A stretch of DNA of 20,237 nucleotides. It comes from PALSA-555 sp036521915 (lineage in GTDB: Bacteria > Actinomycetota > Acidimicrobiia > IMCC26256 > PALSA-555). Shown here piece after piece: positions 1 to 6,695 of the stretch. The notes below the pieces were generated by a model that was not told the origin of the DNA, ran no database searches, and saw only the letters and a program-made list of their open reading frames with translations. Both the position numbers and the translations under genes were made by a program. The DNA is taken from positions 1 to 20,237 of the forward strand of contig DATDGU010000209.1 in the NCBI GenBank assembly GCA_036521915.1, read 5' to 3'. How positions within the stretch are numbered: the first letter of the stretch is position 1; each line of letters begins with the position of its first letter.

Positions 1-48
1 CGGCGCGCCGGCCGCGAGCAGCCGGGCGTCGCGCTCGACGACCGGCAC
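1..48 (-). CDS. Possible start of a minus-strand gene, cut by the left edge
   Basis: An open minus-strand frame begins with GTG at 48-46 and runs off the window after 16 codons, reading VPVVERDARLLAAGAP. It starts three bases after the stop of the small protein at 52-195, so it may be the third gene of the same operon. There is no strong Shine-Dalgarno sequence, only a weak GGA, so translational coupling would be needed. The fragment is too short to assign a family. It could also simply be intergenic DNA in an open frame, which is common at this GC content. Confidence 0.35.
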   Translation of the reverse strand, partial: MPVVERDARLLAAGAP

Positions 49-51
49 CCG

Positions 52-195
52 TCAGTCCGACGAGGGCAGCGGCTTGGCCTGCGCGACCTCCATCACCTGG
101 TCGTGGCACTCCAGCTGACCGTCACCGCCCTTCGTGACGAGGACGGTCGCTTCGCAGACGGCGCACTGGTATCGCTTGCCGAGGAGGTTCGCCAT
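52..195 (-). CDS. Desulforedoxin-like small metal-site protein (CxxC...CH variant), 47 aa
   Basis: A 47-residue protein starting MANLLGKRYQCAVC and ending in PLPSSD. It has C11-x2-C14, then after fifteen residues C30-H31. This is the spacing of the desulforedoxin/desulfoferrodoxin N-terminal rubredoxin-like site (CxxC ... CC), but His replaces the last Cys. A single mononuclear metal (Fe or Zn) held by Cys3His, or by fewer ligands, is the likely state. The ATG at 195-193 is preceded by AAGG, which overlaps the end of the upstream gene, and only four bases separate the genes. The upstream gene encodes a second protein of the same fold with the canonical CC pair, so this looks like a diverged duplicate. 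The role is unknown; electron transfer, metal handling or a zinc-ribbon adaptor are all possible. Family placement is from pattern recognition only. Confidence 0.75.
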   Translation of the reverse strand: MANLLGKRYQCAVCEATVLVTKGGDGQLECHDQVMEVAQAKPLPSSD

Positions 196-199
196 CGCG

Positions 200-325
200 T
201 CACCCTTCCCGGGCGGTCATCGGCTGGCCGCAGCACGTCACCGCCGCGTCGGTCGCCTTCACCACGATGATCTCGGTCCCGCAGCGCTCACAGCGCAGGC
301 GTGACCCGACCTTGGTCGGACTCAT
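200..325 (-). CDS. Desulforedoxin-like small metal-site protein (CxxC...CC), 41 aa
   Basis: A 41-residue protein starting MSPTKVGSRLRCERC and ending CCGQPMTAREG. C12-x2-C15, then fifteen residues, then C31-C32-G-x-P-M reproduces the desulforedoxin signature (CxxC ... CCGxxM), a homodimeric FeS4-type site in known members. The protein is nothing but this domain; the superoxide-reductase domain of desulfoferrodoxin is absent. The ATG lies six bases downstream of TAGTCT, which suggests a leaderless transcript. It is the first gene of a small minus-strand operon with the paralogue at 52-195. It is divergent from the crotonase at 343, with only 17 bases between the start codons. It could be a Zn ribbon rather than an Fe-Cys4 redox site; the sequence does not decide this. 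Confidence 0.8.
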   Translation of the reverse strand: MSPTKVGSRLRCERCGTEIIVVKATDAAVTCCGQPMTAREG

Positions 326-337
326 ACCGCCAGACTA
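326..337 (-). promoter_or_regulatory. Putative leaderless -10 element (TAGTCT) of the small metal-protein operon
   Basis: On the minus strand TAGTCT (337-332) is followed by GGCGGT and then directly by the ATG of the 41-aa protein. TAnnnT about seven bases before the start codon is the usual geometry of actinobacterial leaderless promoters. No clear -35 is seen. The same TAGTCT-N6-start arrangement occurs at the thioesterase gene (start at 15454). Confidence 0.5.
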
Positions 338-342
338 TCCGG

Positions 343-1161
343 ATGGTGCGCGACGACGACCTGGCCGACGTGTCGTTCAGCATGCGCGACCGGGTGGCGG
401 TCGTCACGCTGGACCGGCCCGAGGCGCGCAACGCGTTCACGGGCGCGATGGGGGAGAGCCTCGGCGCCGCCTACCGGCGCTGCGACGAGGACGACGCGGT
501 CCGCGTCGTGGTCGTCACGGGCGCCGGGTCGGCCTTCTGCGTCGGCGCCGACCTCACTCCCCGCGACGAGACGTTCGCGGCGCCGACGGGGCGCCACTTC
601 ACGTCGTCGCCCGTCCAGCCCCCGGCGTTCGCCATCCGCAAGCCCGTCATCGCGGCGATGAACGGGCACGCCGTGGGGATCGGCCTCACGCTCGCCATGC
701 AGTGCGACATCCGGATCCTCGCCCGGGGTGCGACCTACGGGTTCGTGCACGTGCGCCGGGGCGTGATCCCGGACGCCCACTCGCACTGGACCGTCCCCCG
801 CGCCGTCGGCTTCGCCCGTGCGACCGAGCTGCTGCTCACCGGGCGTCACGTCGACGCCGACGAGGCGGTCGCGATCGGGCTCGCGACGCGCGCCGTCCCC
901 GCCGATGAGGTTCTGACCGTGGCGCTCACGCTCGCGCGCGACCTCGCGGTCAACACCGCGCCGCTGTCGGTGGCGATCAGCAAGCGGCTCATGTGGGCGA
1001 GCCCCGCGCTCAGCGCCGACGACGTCAACCGGCTCGAAACGGCGATGCACGAGCACGTGATGGGTCGCGCGGACGCGCGGGAGGGTGTCCTGGCGTTCCT
1101 CGAGCGGCGCAACCCCGAGTGGTCGCTGTCCCCGACGCGGGACTGGCCGGACGACTGGTGA
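343..1161 (+). CDS. Crotonase / enoyl-CoA hydratase-family protein lacking both canonical glutamates
   Basis: 272 residues, normal for the crotonase fold. The CoA/oxyanion-hole segments are clear: CVGADL at 66-71 and NGHAVGIGLTLAMQCDI at 107-123. The positions of the two catalytic glutamates of classical enoyl-CoA hydratase are Thr116 (GGGCE becomes GIGLT) and His136 (QPE becomes VHV). Residues 139-156 (RGVIPDAHSHW..PRAVG) resemble an actinobacterial crotonase subgroup with a similar RRGLVPE..SSW..PRLVG segment. The enzyme may therefore isomerise, hydrolyse or cleave a CoA ester rather than hydrate it. The ATG at 343 was chosen because the upstream GTG at 301 lies inside the divergent small gene; there is no convincing Shine-Dalgarno sequence, and ATG at 382 is an alternative. 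Its TGA directly abuts the stop of the convergent amidohydrolase. Confidence 0.9.
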   Translation: MVRDDDLADVSFSMRDRVAVVTLDRPEARNAFTGAMGESLGAAYRRCDEDDAVRVVVVTGAGSAFCVGADLTPRDETFAAPTGRHFTSSPVQPPAFAIRKPVIAAMNGHAVGIGLTLAMQCDIRILARGATYGFVHVRRGVIPDAHSHWTVPRAVGFARATELLLTGRHVDADEAVAIGLATRAVPADEVLTVALTLARDLAVNTAPLSVAISKRLMWASPALSADDVNRLETAMHEHVMGRADAREGVLAFLERRNPEWSLSPTRDWPDDW

Positions 1162-2025
1162 TCAGACGCCGAGCAGGCGAAGCGCGTTCGTCCGGAGGAA
1201 CCGCGGCCAGACGTGCGGTCGGAACGGCACGGCCGGGAGCTGCTCGAAGATCGTCTCGTAGGAGAGGCCCATCGGGAAGTAGCCGGCGAAGCAGATCTTC
1301 TCGGCGCCACGCGTGTTGGCGTAGTCGACGACGGCCCGCGGGTAGTAGCGGGGCGCGAACGCGCTCGTCGAGTAGTGCAGCCCCGGCCACTTCAGCATGA
1401 GCTTCACCGCGAGGTCCGCCCACGGCTCGGCGCCGTGGCGCATCACCACGACTAGCTCCGGGAACTCGAAGCAGACCGTGTCGAGGCGCGCCACGTCCTG
1501 GCTGGATGCCGGCACGCGGGGGCCGGGCACGCCGACCGTGACGAAGAGCGGGATCCCGAGGTCGACGCACGCCGCGTAGAGCGGGAACCACGCCGGCTCA
1601 TCGAGCCCGACCGGCGGAAACGACCCGGCGGTGAAGGCCGCCGCGGCGCGGGCCCCGAGGCCCTCGACCGCGGCGCGGAGCGCGCGCACGCTCGCCACCC
1701 CGTCGGTGGGGTGCACGTCGACCGACGGGACGAACCGGTCGGGATGCCCGCGGAGGGCCCGCACCCCGGCGTCGTCCGCCGGGTCGATCCCGACGAGCGC
1801 GCGCTCGACGCCGAAGCGGTCCATCTCGTCGAGCACGGCGGACACGGGGTCGGCCGCCGTCCGGGCGGCCGGGAGGTTCCGGTACATGTAGGAGGCCGGG
1901 TGCGAGAACGACGCGGACCCCGCGTCCTTCAGCAGCGGGGCGAGCTGGTCGCGCCAGGCGTCCCCGCCCCCGGTCGGGAGCGCAACCATGAGGTCGACCA
2001 CCCCGACGTCGAAGGGCGGGCTCAC
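1162..2025 (-). CDS. Amidohydrolase-2-like TIM-barrel protein with degenerate metal site
   Basis: 287 residues with the layout of the Amidohydro_2 (PF04909) family: FGVERALVGIDP (71-82), DRFVPSVDVHP (96-106), MRHGAEPW (195-202) and a C-terminal F-x-R-x-N-A-L-R-L-L helix. Most canonical ligands are missing. The N-terminal HxH is replaced by DLMVA (11-15), the mid-barrel IHxG is FVTVG (161-165), and the C-terminal SDYP is AGYFP (247-251). Only His197 remains in its usual context. It may be a non-metal hydrolase or decarboxylase, or a non-catalytic scaffold. GTG at 2025-2023 overlaps the TGA of the upstream kinase by four bases (GTGA), so the two are probably translationally coupled. A longer open frame extends upstream, but it overlaps the kinase and has no family similarity. 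Confidence 0.82.
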   Translation of the reverse strand: MSPPFDVGVVDLMVALPTGGGDAWRDQLAPLLKDAGSASFSHPASYMYRNLPAARTAADPVSAVLDEMDRFGVERALVGIDPADDAGVRALRGHPDRFVPSVDVHPTDGVASVRALRAAVEGLGARAAAAFTAGSFPPVGLDEPAWFPLYAACVDLGIPLFVTVGVPGPRVPASSQDVARLDTVCFEFPELVVVMRHGAEPWADLAVKLMLKWPGLHYSTSAFAPRYYPRAVVDYANTRGAEKICFAGYFPMGLSYETIFEQLPAVPFRPHVWPRFLRTNALRLLGV

Positions 2026-3146
2026 CTGAGCGGGCCGGGCACCGGTCCGGGCGCGGGGAGCTCGAGCAGGTCGGCGAGCACGCGCGTCACCGCGTTGTTG
2101 CCCGCCATGTCCTCGGCGTCCTCGGCGGGCATGAGGCCGAAGGACGCGACGAGCGTGGCGATGCGCAGCATCACGACCGCGAAGCGCAGCCCGGCGAAGA
2201 CCTCGTAGAACTCGAGGTCGCGTGCCCGTCGGCCGCTCGCCTGCTCGTAGCAGGCGACCACCTCCTCGCGGGTCGGGAAGCCCTCCATGCGCGGGGCCGG
2301 CATGCCCTCGTGGAAGTGGCGGTCGAGGAAGAGCCACCAGGCGAGGTCCATCATCGGGTCGGCGAGCGTGACCATCTCCCAGTCGACGACGGCGCGCACG
2401 TCGTAGTCGGGACCGAACAGCTGGTTGTTGATCCGCGCGTCGCCCCAGCACAGCGTGATCTCGGGATCGCTCGCCGGCGCGTGCGTCTGGACCCACTCGA
2501 GCGTCGCCCGGGTCACCGGGGGCGCCGGGAACCCGGCCTCCCGCTCGGCCCACGCGTACGACGCCTCGTAGTAGCGCAGCTGCTGCTCAAAGCCGAGCTT
2601 CCCGTACTGCGGCTTGGAGAGGACGTCGAGGGCGAGGCCGCGCCAGTCCACCGCGTGCACCGCGGCGAGCGCGTGCACGCCGTTCTGCACGAGCGTGCGC
2701 CGCTGGGCCGGCGTCGACTCGTCGAGCAGCCAGCCCTCCTGCGTGTACGGCGGGCTGTCGCCCGGGGCGCGGCCGTCGACGTGATCCATCACGAAGAAGG
2801 GGGCGCCGAGGATCGACTCGTCGGCCTCGTACCAGCGCACGACGGGCACGGGCACCGTCGTGTGCTCCCCCAGGGTGCGCAGCACGAGGTACTGCTGCTC
2901 GAAGTCCTGCTCGAGGAACACGGTGTGCTGCGTCGGCTTCACGCGCAGCACGAGCGACGCCGTCTCGGGCCCGGCGTCGCCCTCCCACGACGCGTCGAAG
3001 AGGAGCGTCTCGTTCGAGAAGCCGGTGAACGCCGGGCCCGAGATCGGGCCGACCTCGACCGGGCCGACCTCGGGCAGCTGCGTCGCCAGCCAGCGACCGA
3101 GGATCCCCCGGGCCGCCTCGAGGTCGCGTTGCTCTGGGATGGGCAT
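2022..3146 (-). CDS. Phosphotransferase (APH/choline-kinase fold), possible hydroxyacyl-CoA kinase
   Basis: 374 residues of the APH family (PF01636). The nucleotide-binding lobe shows LVLRVKP (65-71). The catalytic loop is CWGDARINN (233-241), giving Asp236 and Asn241. The metal-binding Asp is in VVDWEM (253-258), and ADPMMDLAWW follows (262-271). Relatives are the kinase domains of ACAD10/ACAD11 and bacterial LvaA, which phosphorylate 4-hydroxyacyl-CoAs so that the phosphate can be eliminated. That role fits the racemase/thiolase context but is inference, since no acyl-CoA dehydrogenase partner is visible here. The ATG at 3146-3144 has a clear Shine-Dalgarno AAAGGAA. It lies ten bases after the racemase stop and overlaps the downstream amidohydrolase by four bases. 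Confidence 0.9.
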   Translation of the reverse strand: MPIPEQRDLEAARGILGRWLATQLPEVGPVEVGPISGPAFTGFSNETLLFDASWEGDAGPETASLVLRVKPTQHTVFLEQDFEQQYLVLRTLGEHTTVPVPVVRWYEADESILGAPFFVMDHVDGRAPGDSPPYTQEGWLLDESTPAQRRTLVQNGVHALAAVHAVDWRGLALDVLSKPQYGKLGFEQQLRYYEASYAWAEREAGFPAPPVTRATLEWVQTHAPASDPEITLCWGDARINNQLFGPDYDVRAVVDWEMVTLADPMMDLAWWLFLDRHFHEGMPAPRMEGFPTREEVVACYEQASGRRARDLEFYEVFAGLRFAVVMLRIATLVASFGLMPAEDAEDMAGNNAVTRVLADLLELPAPGPVPGPLR

Positions 3147-3156
3147 CGTGTTCCTT

Positions 3157-4299
3157 TCAGACGAGCACGCCGGCGTCCTGCAGCGCCGCCACCTCGGTCG
3201 ACGCGAAGCCCCACGCGGCCAGCGCAGCCGCGGTGGCCGCACCCGGGTGCTCCGGCGGGTGCGGGGTCGGGAGAGCCGAGCGCGAGAACCGCGGTGCGGG
3301 CGCCGGCTGGGGCACGCCGGCGATCGTGAGGAAGGTCTCACGGGCGCGGTTGTGCGGATGGTCGGGCGCCTCGACGGGTGTGAGCACGGCGGCGACGCAG
3401 GCGTCCTTTCCCGCGAAGTGGGCGACCCACTCGTCGCGGGTGCGGGTCGCGAACACGGTCGTGAAGCGCTCGCGGAGCAGCGGCCAGCCGCGCCGGTCGT
3501 GCTGGTCCGGCAGCCCGGCGTCGGTGAGGCCGAGGCCGTCGAGCAGCGCGGCGTAGAACTGCGGCTCGATCGCGCCGACGGCCACCCACGCGCCGTCCGC
3601 GGTCTCGTAGACGTCGTAGAACGGCGCGCCCGTGTCGAGGAGGTTGGTCCCCCGCGGTCCCCACGAGCCCGACGCGCGCGCCCCGTAGAAGGGGACGAGC
3701 ATGAGCGCCGCCCCGTCGACGATCGCCGCGTCGATCACCTGGCCCTCCCCGGAGCGCTCGCGCTCGAGGAGCGCGGCCACGATCCCGAAGGCGAGCAGCA
3801 TGCCGCCGCCCGCGAAGTCGCCGAGCACGTTGATGGGCGCGGTGGGTGGCTGATCGGCGCGGCCCAGCGGCTCCAGCGCGCCGGCGACGGCCAGGTAGTC
3901 GAGATCGTGGCCGGCCTCGTGCGCCAGCGGCCCGGCTTGGCCCCAGCCGGTGAGGCGCCCGTAGACGAGGCGCGGGTTGCGGGCGCTGCAGACGTCCGGG
4001 CCGATTCCCAGCCGCTCGGCGACGCCGGGCCGGAACACCTCGAACACGACGTCCGCACCGTCGACGAGGCGCAGGAAGGCGTCGACGCCCTCGGAGGCCT
4101 TGAGGTCGAGACCGACGGCGCGCTTCGAGCGGTGCATCGGGTTCGTGGCCGGCCGGGTCGTGTCGAGCGCCCGGGCCGCCTCGACACGGTCGACCCGCAG
4201 CACCTCGGCGCCCAGATCGGCGAGCAGCATCCCGCAGAACGGCCCGGGGCCGAGCCCGACCAGCTCGAGCACCCGGGTGCCCTGCAGCGGTGCGCTCAC
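3157..4299 (-). CDS. Alpha-methylacyl-CoA racemase (CaiB/BaiF CoA-transferase family)
   Basis: 380 residues of the family III CoA-transferase fold. The sequence is closer to alpha-methylacyl-CoA racemase (AMACR / mycobacterial MCR) than to true CoA-transferases: GHDLDYLAVAGAL (130-142), NVLGDFAGGGML (157-168), RSGEGQVIDA (182-191), TGAPFYDVYETADG (223-236) and VGAIEPQFY (241-249). His131, Asp161 and Glu245 align with MCR residues His126, Asp156 and Glu241, which act as the acid/base groups that invert the 2-methyl centre. It would convert (2R)- to (2S)-methylacyl-CoA so that branched or sterol side chains can enter beta-oxidation. GTG at 4299-4297 was chosen because it begins the conserved N-terminus (LQGTRVLELVGLGPGP). 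It is the first gene of a three-gene operon and is divergent from the thiolase. Confidence 0.92.
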   Translation of the reverse strand: MSAPLQGTRVLELVGLGPGPFCGMLLADLGAEVLRVDRVEAARALDTTRPATNPMHRSKRAVGLDLKASEGVDAFLRLVDGADVVFEVFRPGVAERLGIGPDVCSARNPRLVYGRLTGWGQAGPLAHEAGHDLDYLAVAGALEPLGRADQPPTAPINVLGDFAGGGMLLAFGIVAALLERERSGEGQVIDAAIVDGAALMLVPFYGARASGSWGPRGTNLLDTGAPFYDVYETADGAWVAVGAIEPQFYAALLDGLGLTDAGLPDQHDRRGWPLLRERFTTVFATRTRDEWVAHFAGKDACVAAVLTPVEAPDHPHNRARETFLTIAGVPQPAPAPRFSRSALPTPHPPEHPGAATAAALAAWGFASTEVAALQDAGVLV

Positions 4300-4427
4300 G
4301 CGCGCGCCGCCGGCGGGGCGCTCGTGCGGGCGCGAGGCGCGGTGCGGGCGGACGGGCTGATGCGACGGGATCCTAAACTCACGGTCAGTCACATCACCTC
4401 GCCGCACCGCGGCGTCTGGAGGCAACC
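4300..4427. promoter_or_regulatory. Divergent promoter region between racemase and thiolase
   Basis: 128 bases separate the two start codons. On the plus strand TAAACT (4374-4379) is a good -10 for the thiolase, giving a leader of about 40 bases with GGAGG at 4418-4422. On the minus strand TAGGAT overlaps the same bases and could be the -10 of the racemase operon, so the two promoters would compete. An imperfect palindrome, ACTCACGGTCAGT (4377-4389, five of six base pairs symmetric), sits on the plus -10/+1 region and could be an operator. The right half, GTCAGT, also ends the operator candidate at 13145-13162. Confidence 0.4.
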
Positions 4428-5606
4428 GTGGGCACCCCCGTCATCGTCGAGGCCGTCCGCACCCCCATCGGGAAGCGCAACGGCCAGCTCGCCGGGCTCA
4501 AGGCGACCGAGACGCTGCGCCACGCGCTGGAGCAGGTCATCGCGCGCTCCGGCGTCGAGCCGGGGATGGTCGAGGAGGTCGTCGGCGGCTGCGTGACGCA
4601 GGCCGGCGAGCAGGGCTCGAACGTGACCCGGAACGCCTGGCTCAGCGCCGGGAACGACCGGCTGCCGTACACGACGGCCTGCACGACCGTGGACGCGCAG
4701 TGCGGGTCGGCCCAGCAGGCCAACCACCTCATGGCGGGGCTCGTGGCCGCGGGCGGCGTCCAGATCGGGATCGCGTGCGGCGTCGAGCAGATGAGCCACG
4801 TGCCGCTCGGCTCGAACGTGATCAACGGGCCCGGTCACTACAAGACCGAGCCCTGGCCCTACGACGACCCCCCGAACGGGCAGTTCGGCGCGGCGGAGCG
4901 AATCGCCGACAAGCGCGGGATCACGCGCGAGCAGCTCGACGAGTGGGGCTTCCACTCGCAGCGCAAGGCGAAGACCGCCTGGGACGAGGGGCGCTTCGAG
5001 CGCGAGGTCGCGCCGATCGAGACCCCGGTGCTCGGCGAGGACGGTCAGCCGACCGGTGCGACCCAGACGGTGTCGCGCGACCAGGGCCTGCGCGAGACGA
5101 CCCTCGAAGGGCTCGCGAAGCTCAAGCCCGTCTACGACGGCGCCCGGCACACCGCGGGCAGCTCGTCGCAGATCTCCGACGGCGCCGCCGCCGTGTTGTG
5201 GATGGACGAGGGCGTCGCCCGCAGCCTCGGCCTCCGTCCCCGCGCCCGGCTCGTGCACCAGCTCGTCACCGGCACGGACCCCTATTACCTCCTCGACGGC
5301 CCGGTCGACGCGACCGCCAAGATGCTCGACCGGTCCGGGATGGCGATGGCCGACTTCGATCGCTTCGAGATCAACGAGGCGTTCGCGGCCGTCGTGCTCT
5401 CGTGGGCCCAGGTCCACAAGCCCGACCTCGACCGGGTCAACGTCAACGGCGGCGCGATCGCGCTCGGCCACCCGGTCGGCTCGACCGGCGCCCGCCTCAT
5501 CACCACCGCGCTGCACGAGCTCGAGCGGTCCGACACCGAGTACGCCCTCGTCACGATGTGCTGCGGCGGCTCGCTCGGCACGGCGAGCATCCTCCAGCGC
5601 ATCTAG
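4428..5606 (+). CDS. Acetyl-CoA acyltransferase (thiolase II / FadA type)
   Basis: 392 residues, the standard thiolase length, with all catalytic groups present: nucleophile Cys92 in DAQCGSAQQ, NEAF at 316-319, His348 in ALGHPVGSTGAR and Cys378 in MCCGGSLGTA. It cleaves 3-ketoacyl-CoA to acetyl- or propionyl-CoA plus a shortened acyl-CoA, the last step of a beta-oxidation round; the reverse direction is less likely in this setting. GTG at 4428 is preceded by GGAGG with good spacing and begins the conserved TPVIVEAVRTPIGK segment. It is divergent from the racemase operon and followed 89 bases later by an aldo/keto reductase on the same strand. Note the contrast with the Cys-less thiolase-like protein at 13186. 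Confidence 0.95.
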   Translation: MGTPVIVEAVRTPIGKRNGQLAGLKATETLRHALEQVIARSGVEPGMVEEVVGGCVTQAGEQGSNVTRNAWLSAGNDRLPYTTACTTVDAQCGSAQQANHLMAGLVAAGGVQIGIACGVEQMSHVPLGSNVINGPGHYKTEPWPYDDPPNGQFGAAERIADKRGITREQLDEWGFHSQRKAKTAWDEGRFEREVAPIETPVLGEDGQPTGATQTVSRDQGLRETTLEGLAKLKPVYDGARHTAGSSSQISDGAAAVLWMDEGVARSLGLRPRARLVHQLVTGTDPYYLLDGPVDATAKMLDRSGMAMADFDRFEINEAFAAVVLSWAQVHKPDLDRVNVNGGAIALGHPVGSTGARLITTALHELERSDTEYALVTMCCGGSLGTASILQRI

Positions 5607-5634
5607 CCCCTCGCCGCCGCCGGCGCGGGCTCGC

Positions 5635-5666
5635 CTGACGAGTCGCGCCGCGCCCGGCGGTAGGGT
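5635..5666 (+). promoter_or_regulatory. Putative promoter of the aldo/keto reductase
   Basis: CTGACG (5635-5640) resembles the core of a -35, and TAGGGT (5661-5666) fits the actinobacterial -10 pattern TAnnnT. The spacing is 20 bases, longer than ideal. It would give a short leader containing GAGGGAG before the ATG at 5696. The evidence is pattern only, and read-through from the thiolase gene is equally possible. Confidence 0.35.
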
Positions 5667-5695
5667 CGCCGCGGCCTCGACGAGGGAGCTGGCGG

Positions 5696-6676
5696 ATGCG
5701 CTACACGAGCCTGGGCAAGACGGGTGTGCGGGTGTCGAGGGTGTGCCTCGGCATGATGAGCTTCGGCGACAACAGCGACCGGCCGTGGGTGCTGGACGAG
5801 GCCGCCACGTTGCCGATCGTGCAGTCGGCGGTCGAGGGTGGCGTGACCTTCTTCGACACGGCCGACACCTACTCGCACGGCGCGAGCGAGGTCGCGACGG
5901 GCCACATCCTTCCCAAGTTCCTGAGCCGCGACGAGATGGTCGTCGCGACGAAGGTGTTCATGCCGATGACCCCGGGGGAGAACGGCGGCGGGTTGTCCCG
6001 CAAGCACATCCTCTCGGCGATCGACGCGTCGCTGCAGCGCCTCGACATGGACTACGTCGACCTGTACCAGATCCACCGCTGGGACGGCCGCACGCCGATC
6101 GAGGAGACGATGGAGGCTCTCCACGACGTCGTGCGCGCCGGGAAGGCCCGCTACATCGGGGCGAGCAGCATGTTCGCCTGGCAGTTCGCGAAGGCCCAGC
6201 ACGTCGCCGCCACGCACGGGTGGACCCCGTTCGTGTCGATGCAGAACCACTACAACCTGATCTACCGCGAGGAGGAGCGGGAGATGCTCCCCCAGTGCGT
6301 GGACCAGGGGGTGGGCGTCATCCCGTGGAGCCCCCTCGCGCGCGGCGTGCTCGCCGGGAACCGCAGCCGCGACGGTGAGAAGCGCACGACCCGCTCCGAG
6401 ACCGACCAGTTCACCGACTATCTCTACAGCCAGCCGACCGACTTCGACGTCGTCGACGCCGTCGTCGACGTGGCCGCCGACCGTGGTGTGCCACCGGCCG
6501 AGGTCGCGCTGGCGTGGCTGCTCACCAAGCCGGGCGTCACCGCGCCGATCGTCGGCGCAACGAAGCTGGGCCACATGGAGGACGCGATCGCCGCGGAGGC
6601 ACTCGAGCTGACCGACGACGAGATCAAGCGTGTGGAGAGCCCCTACGTCGCGCACCCGGTGCTCGGCCACTTCTGA
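5696..6676 (+). CDS. Aldo/keto reductase family oxidoreductase
   Basis: 326 residues, a typical AKR TIM barrel of the bacterial YajO/AKR11-13-like type. The catalytic tetrad is present: Asp54 and Tyr59 in FFDTADTYS, Lys86 in VVATKVF and His127 in YQIHRWD. The C-terminal NADP(H)-phosphate segment reads APIVGATKLGHMEDAI. It reduces aldehydes or ketones in the cytoplasm with NADPH; the substrate is unknown, and a carbonyl intermediate of the surrounding acyl-CoA pathway is only a guess. The ATG at 5696 has GAGGGAG upstream. It is convergent with the KimA-like transporter, whose stop lies 15 bases beyond its own. Confidence 0.93.
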   Translation: MRYTSLGKTGVRVSRVCLGMMSFGDNSDRPWVLDEAATLPIVQSAVEGGVTFFDTADTYSHGASEVATGHILPKFLSRDEMVVATKVFMPMTPGENGGGLSRKHILSAIDASLQRLDMDYVDLYQIHRWDGRTPIEETMEALHDVVRAGKARYIGASSMFAWQFAKAQHVAATHGWTPFVSMQNHYNLIYREEEREMLPQCVDQGVGVIPWSPLARGVLAGNRSRDGEKRTTRSETDQFTDYLYSQPTDFDVVDAVVDVAADRGVPPAEVALAWLLTKPGVTAPIVGATKLGHMEDAIAAEALELTDDEIKRVESPYVAHPVLGHF

Positions 6677-6695
6677 GGCCGGCGGCGGTCCTCAG
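6673..6695. terminator. Inverted repeat across two convergent stop codons
   Basis: CTGAGG (6673-6678) and CCTCAG (6690-6695) form a six-base-pair stem with an 11-base GC-rich loop. The left arm contains the reductase TGA and the right arm contains the transporter stop (TCA on this strand). There is no T tract, so it is at best a weak intrinsic terminator for both directions. Confidence 0.35.

Noticed and set aside
267..908. Plus-strand Arg-rich open frame over the crotonase
   Set aside because: It is an out-of-frame shadow of the crotonase gene, with composition typical of frame-shifted GC-rich coding DNA.
1162..2553. A 463-codon minus-strand open frame that could suggest an extended or fused amidohydrolase
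   Set aside because: The part above 2025 overlaps the kinase gene in another frame, is Arg/Gly/Ala-rich and has no family features; the GTGA overlap at 2022-2025 gives the natural start.
2310..4596. Long plus-strand open frames antisense to the kinase and racemase genes
   Set aside because: They lie opposite well-supported enzymes, are rich in Arg/Gly/Val repeats and carry no domain signature.
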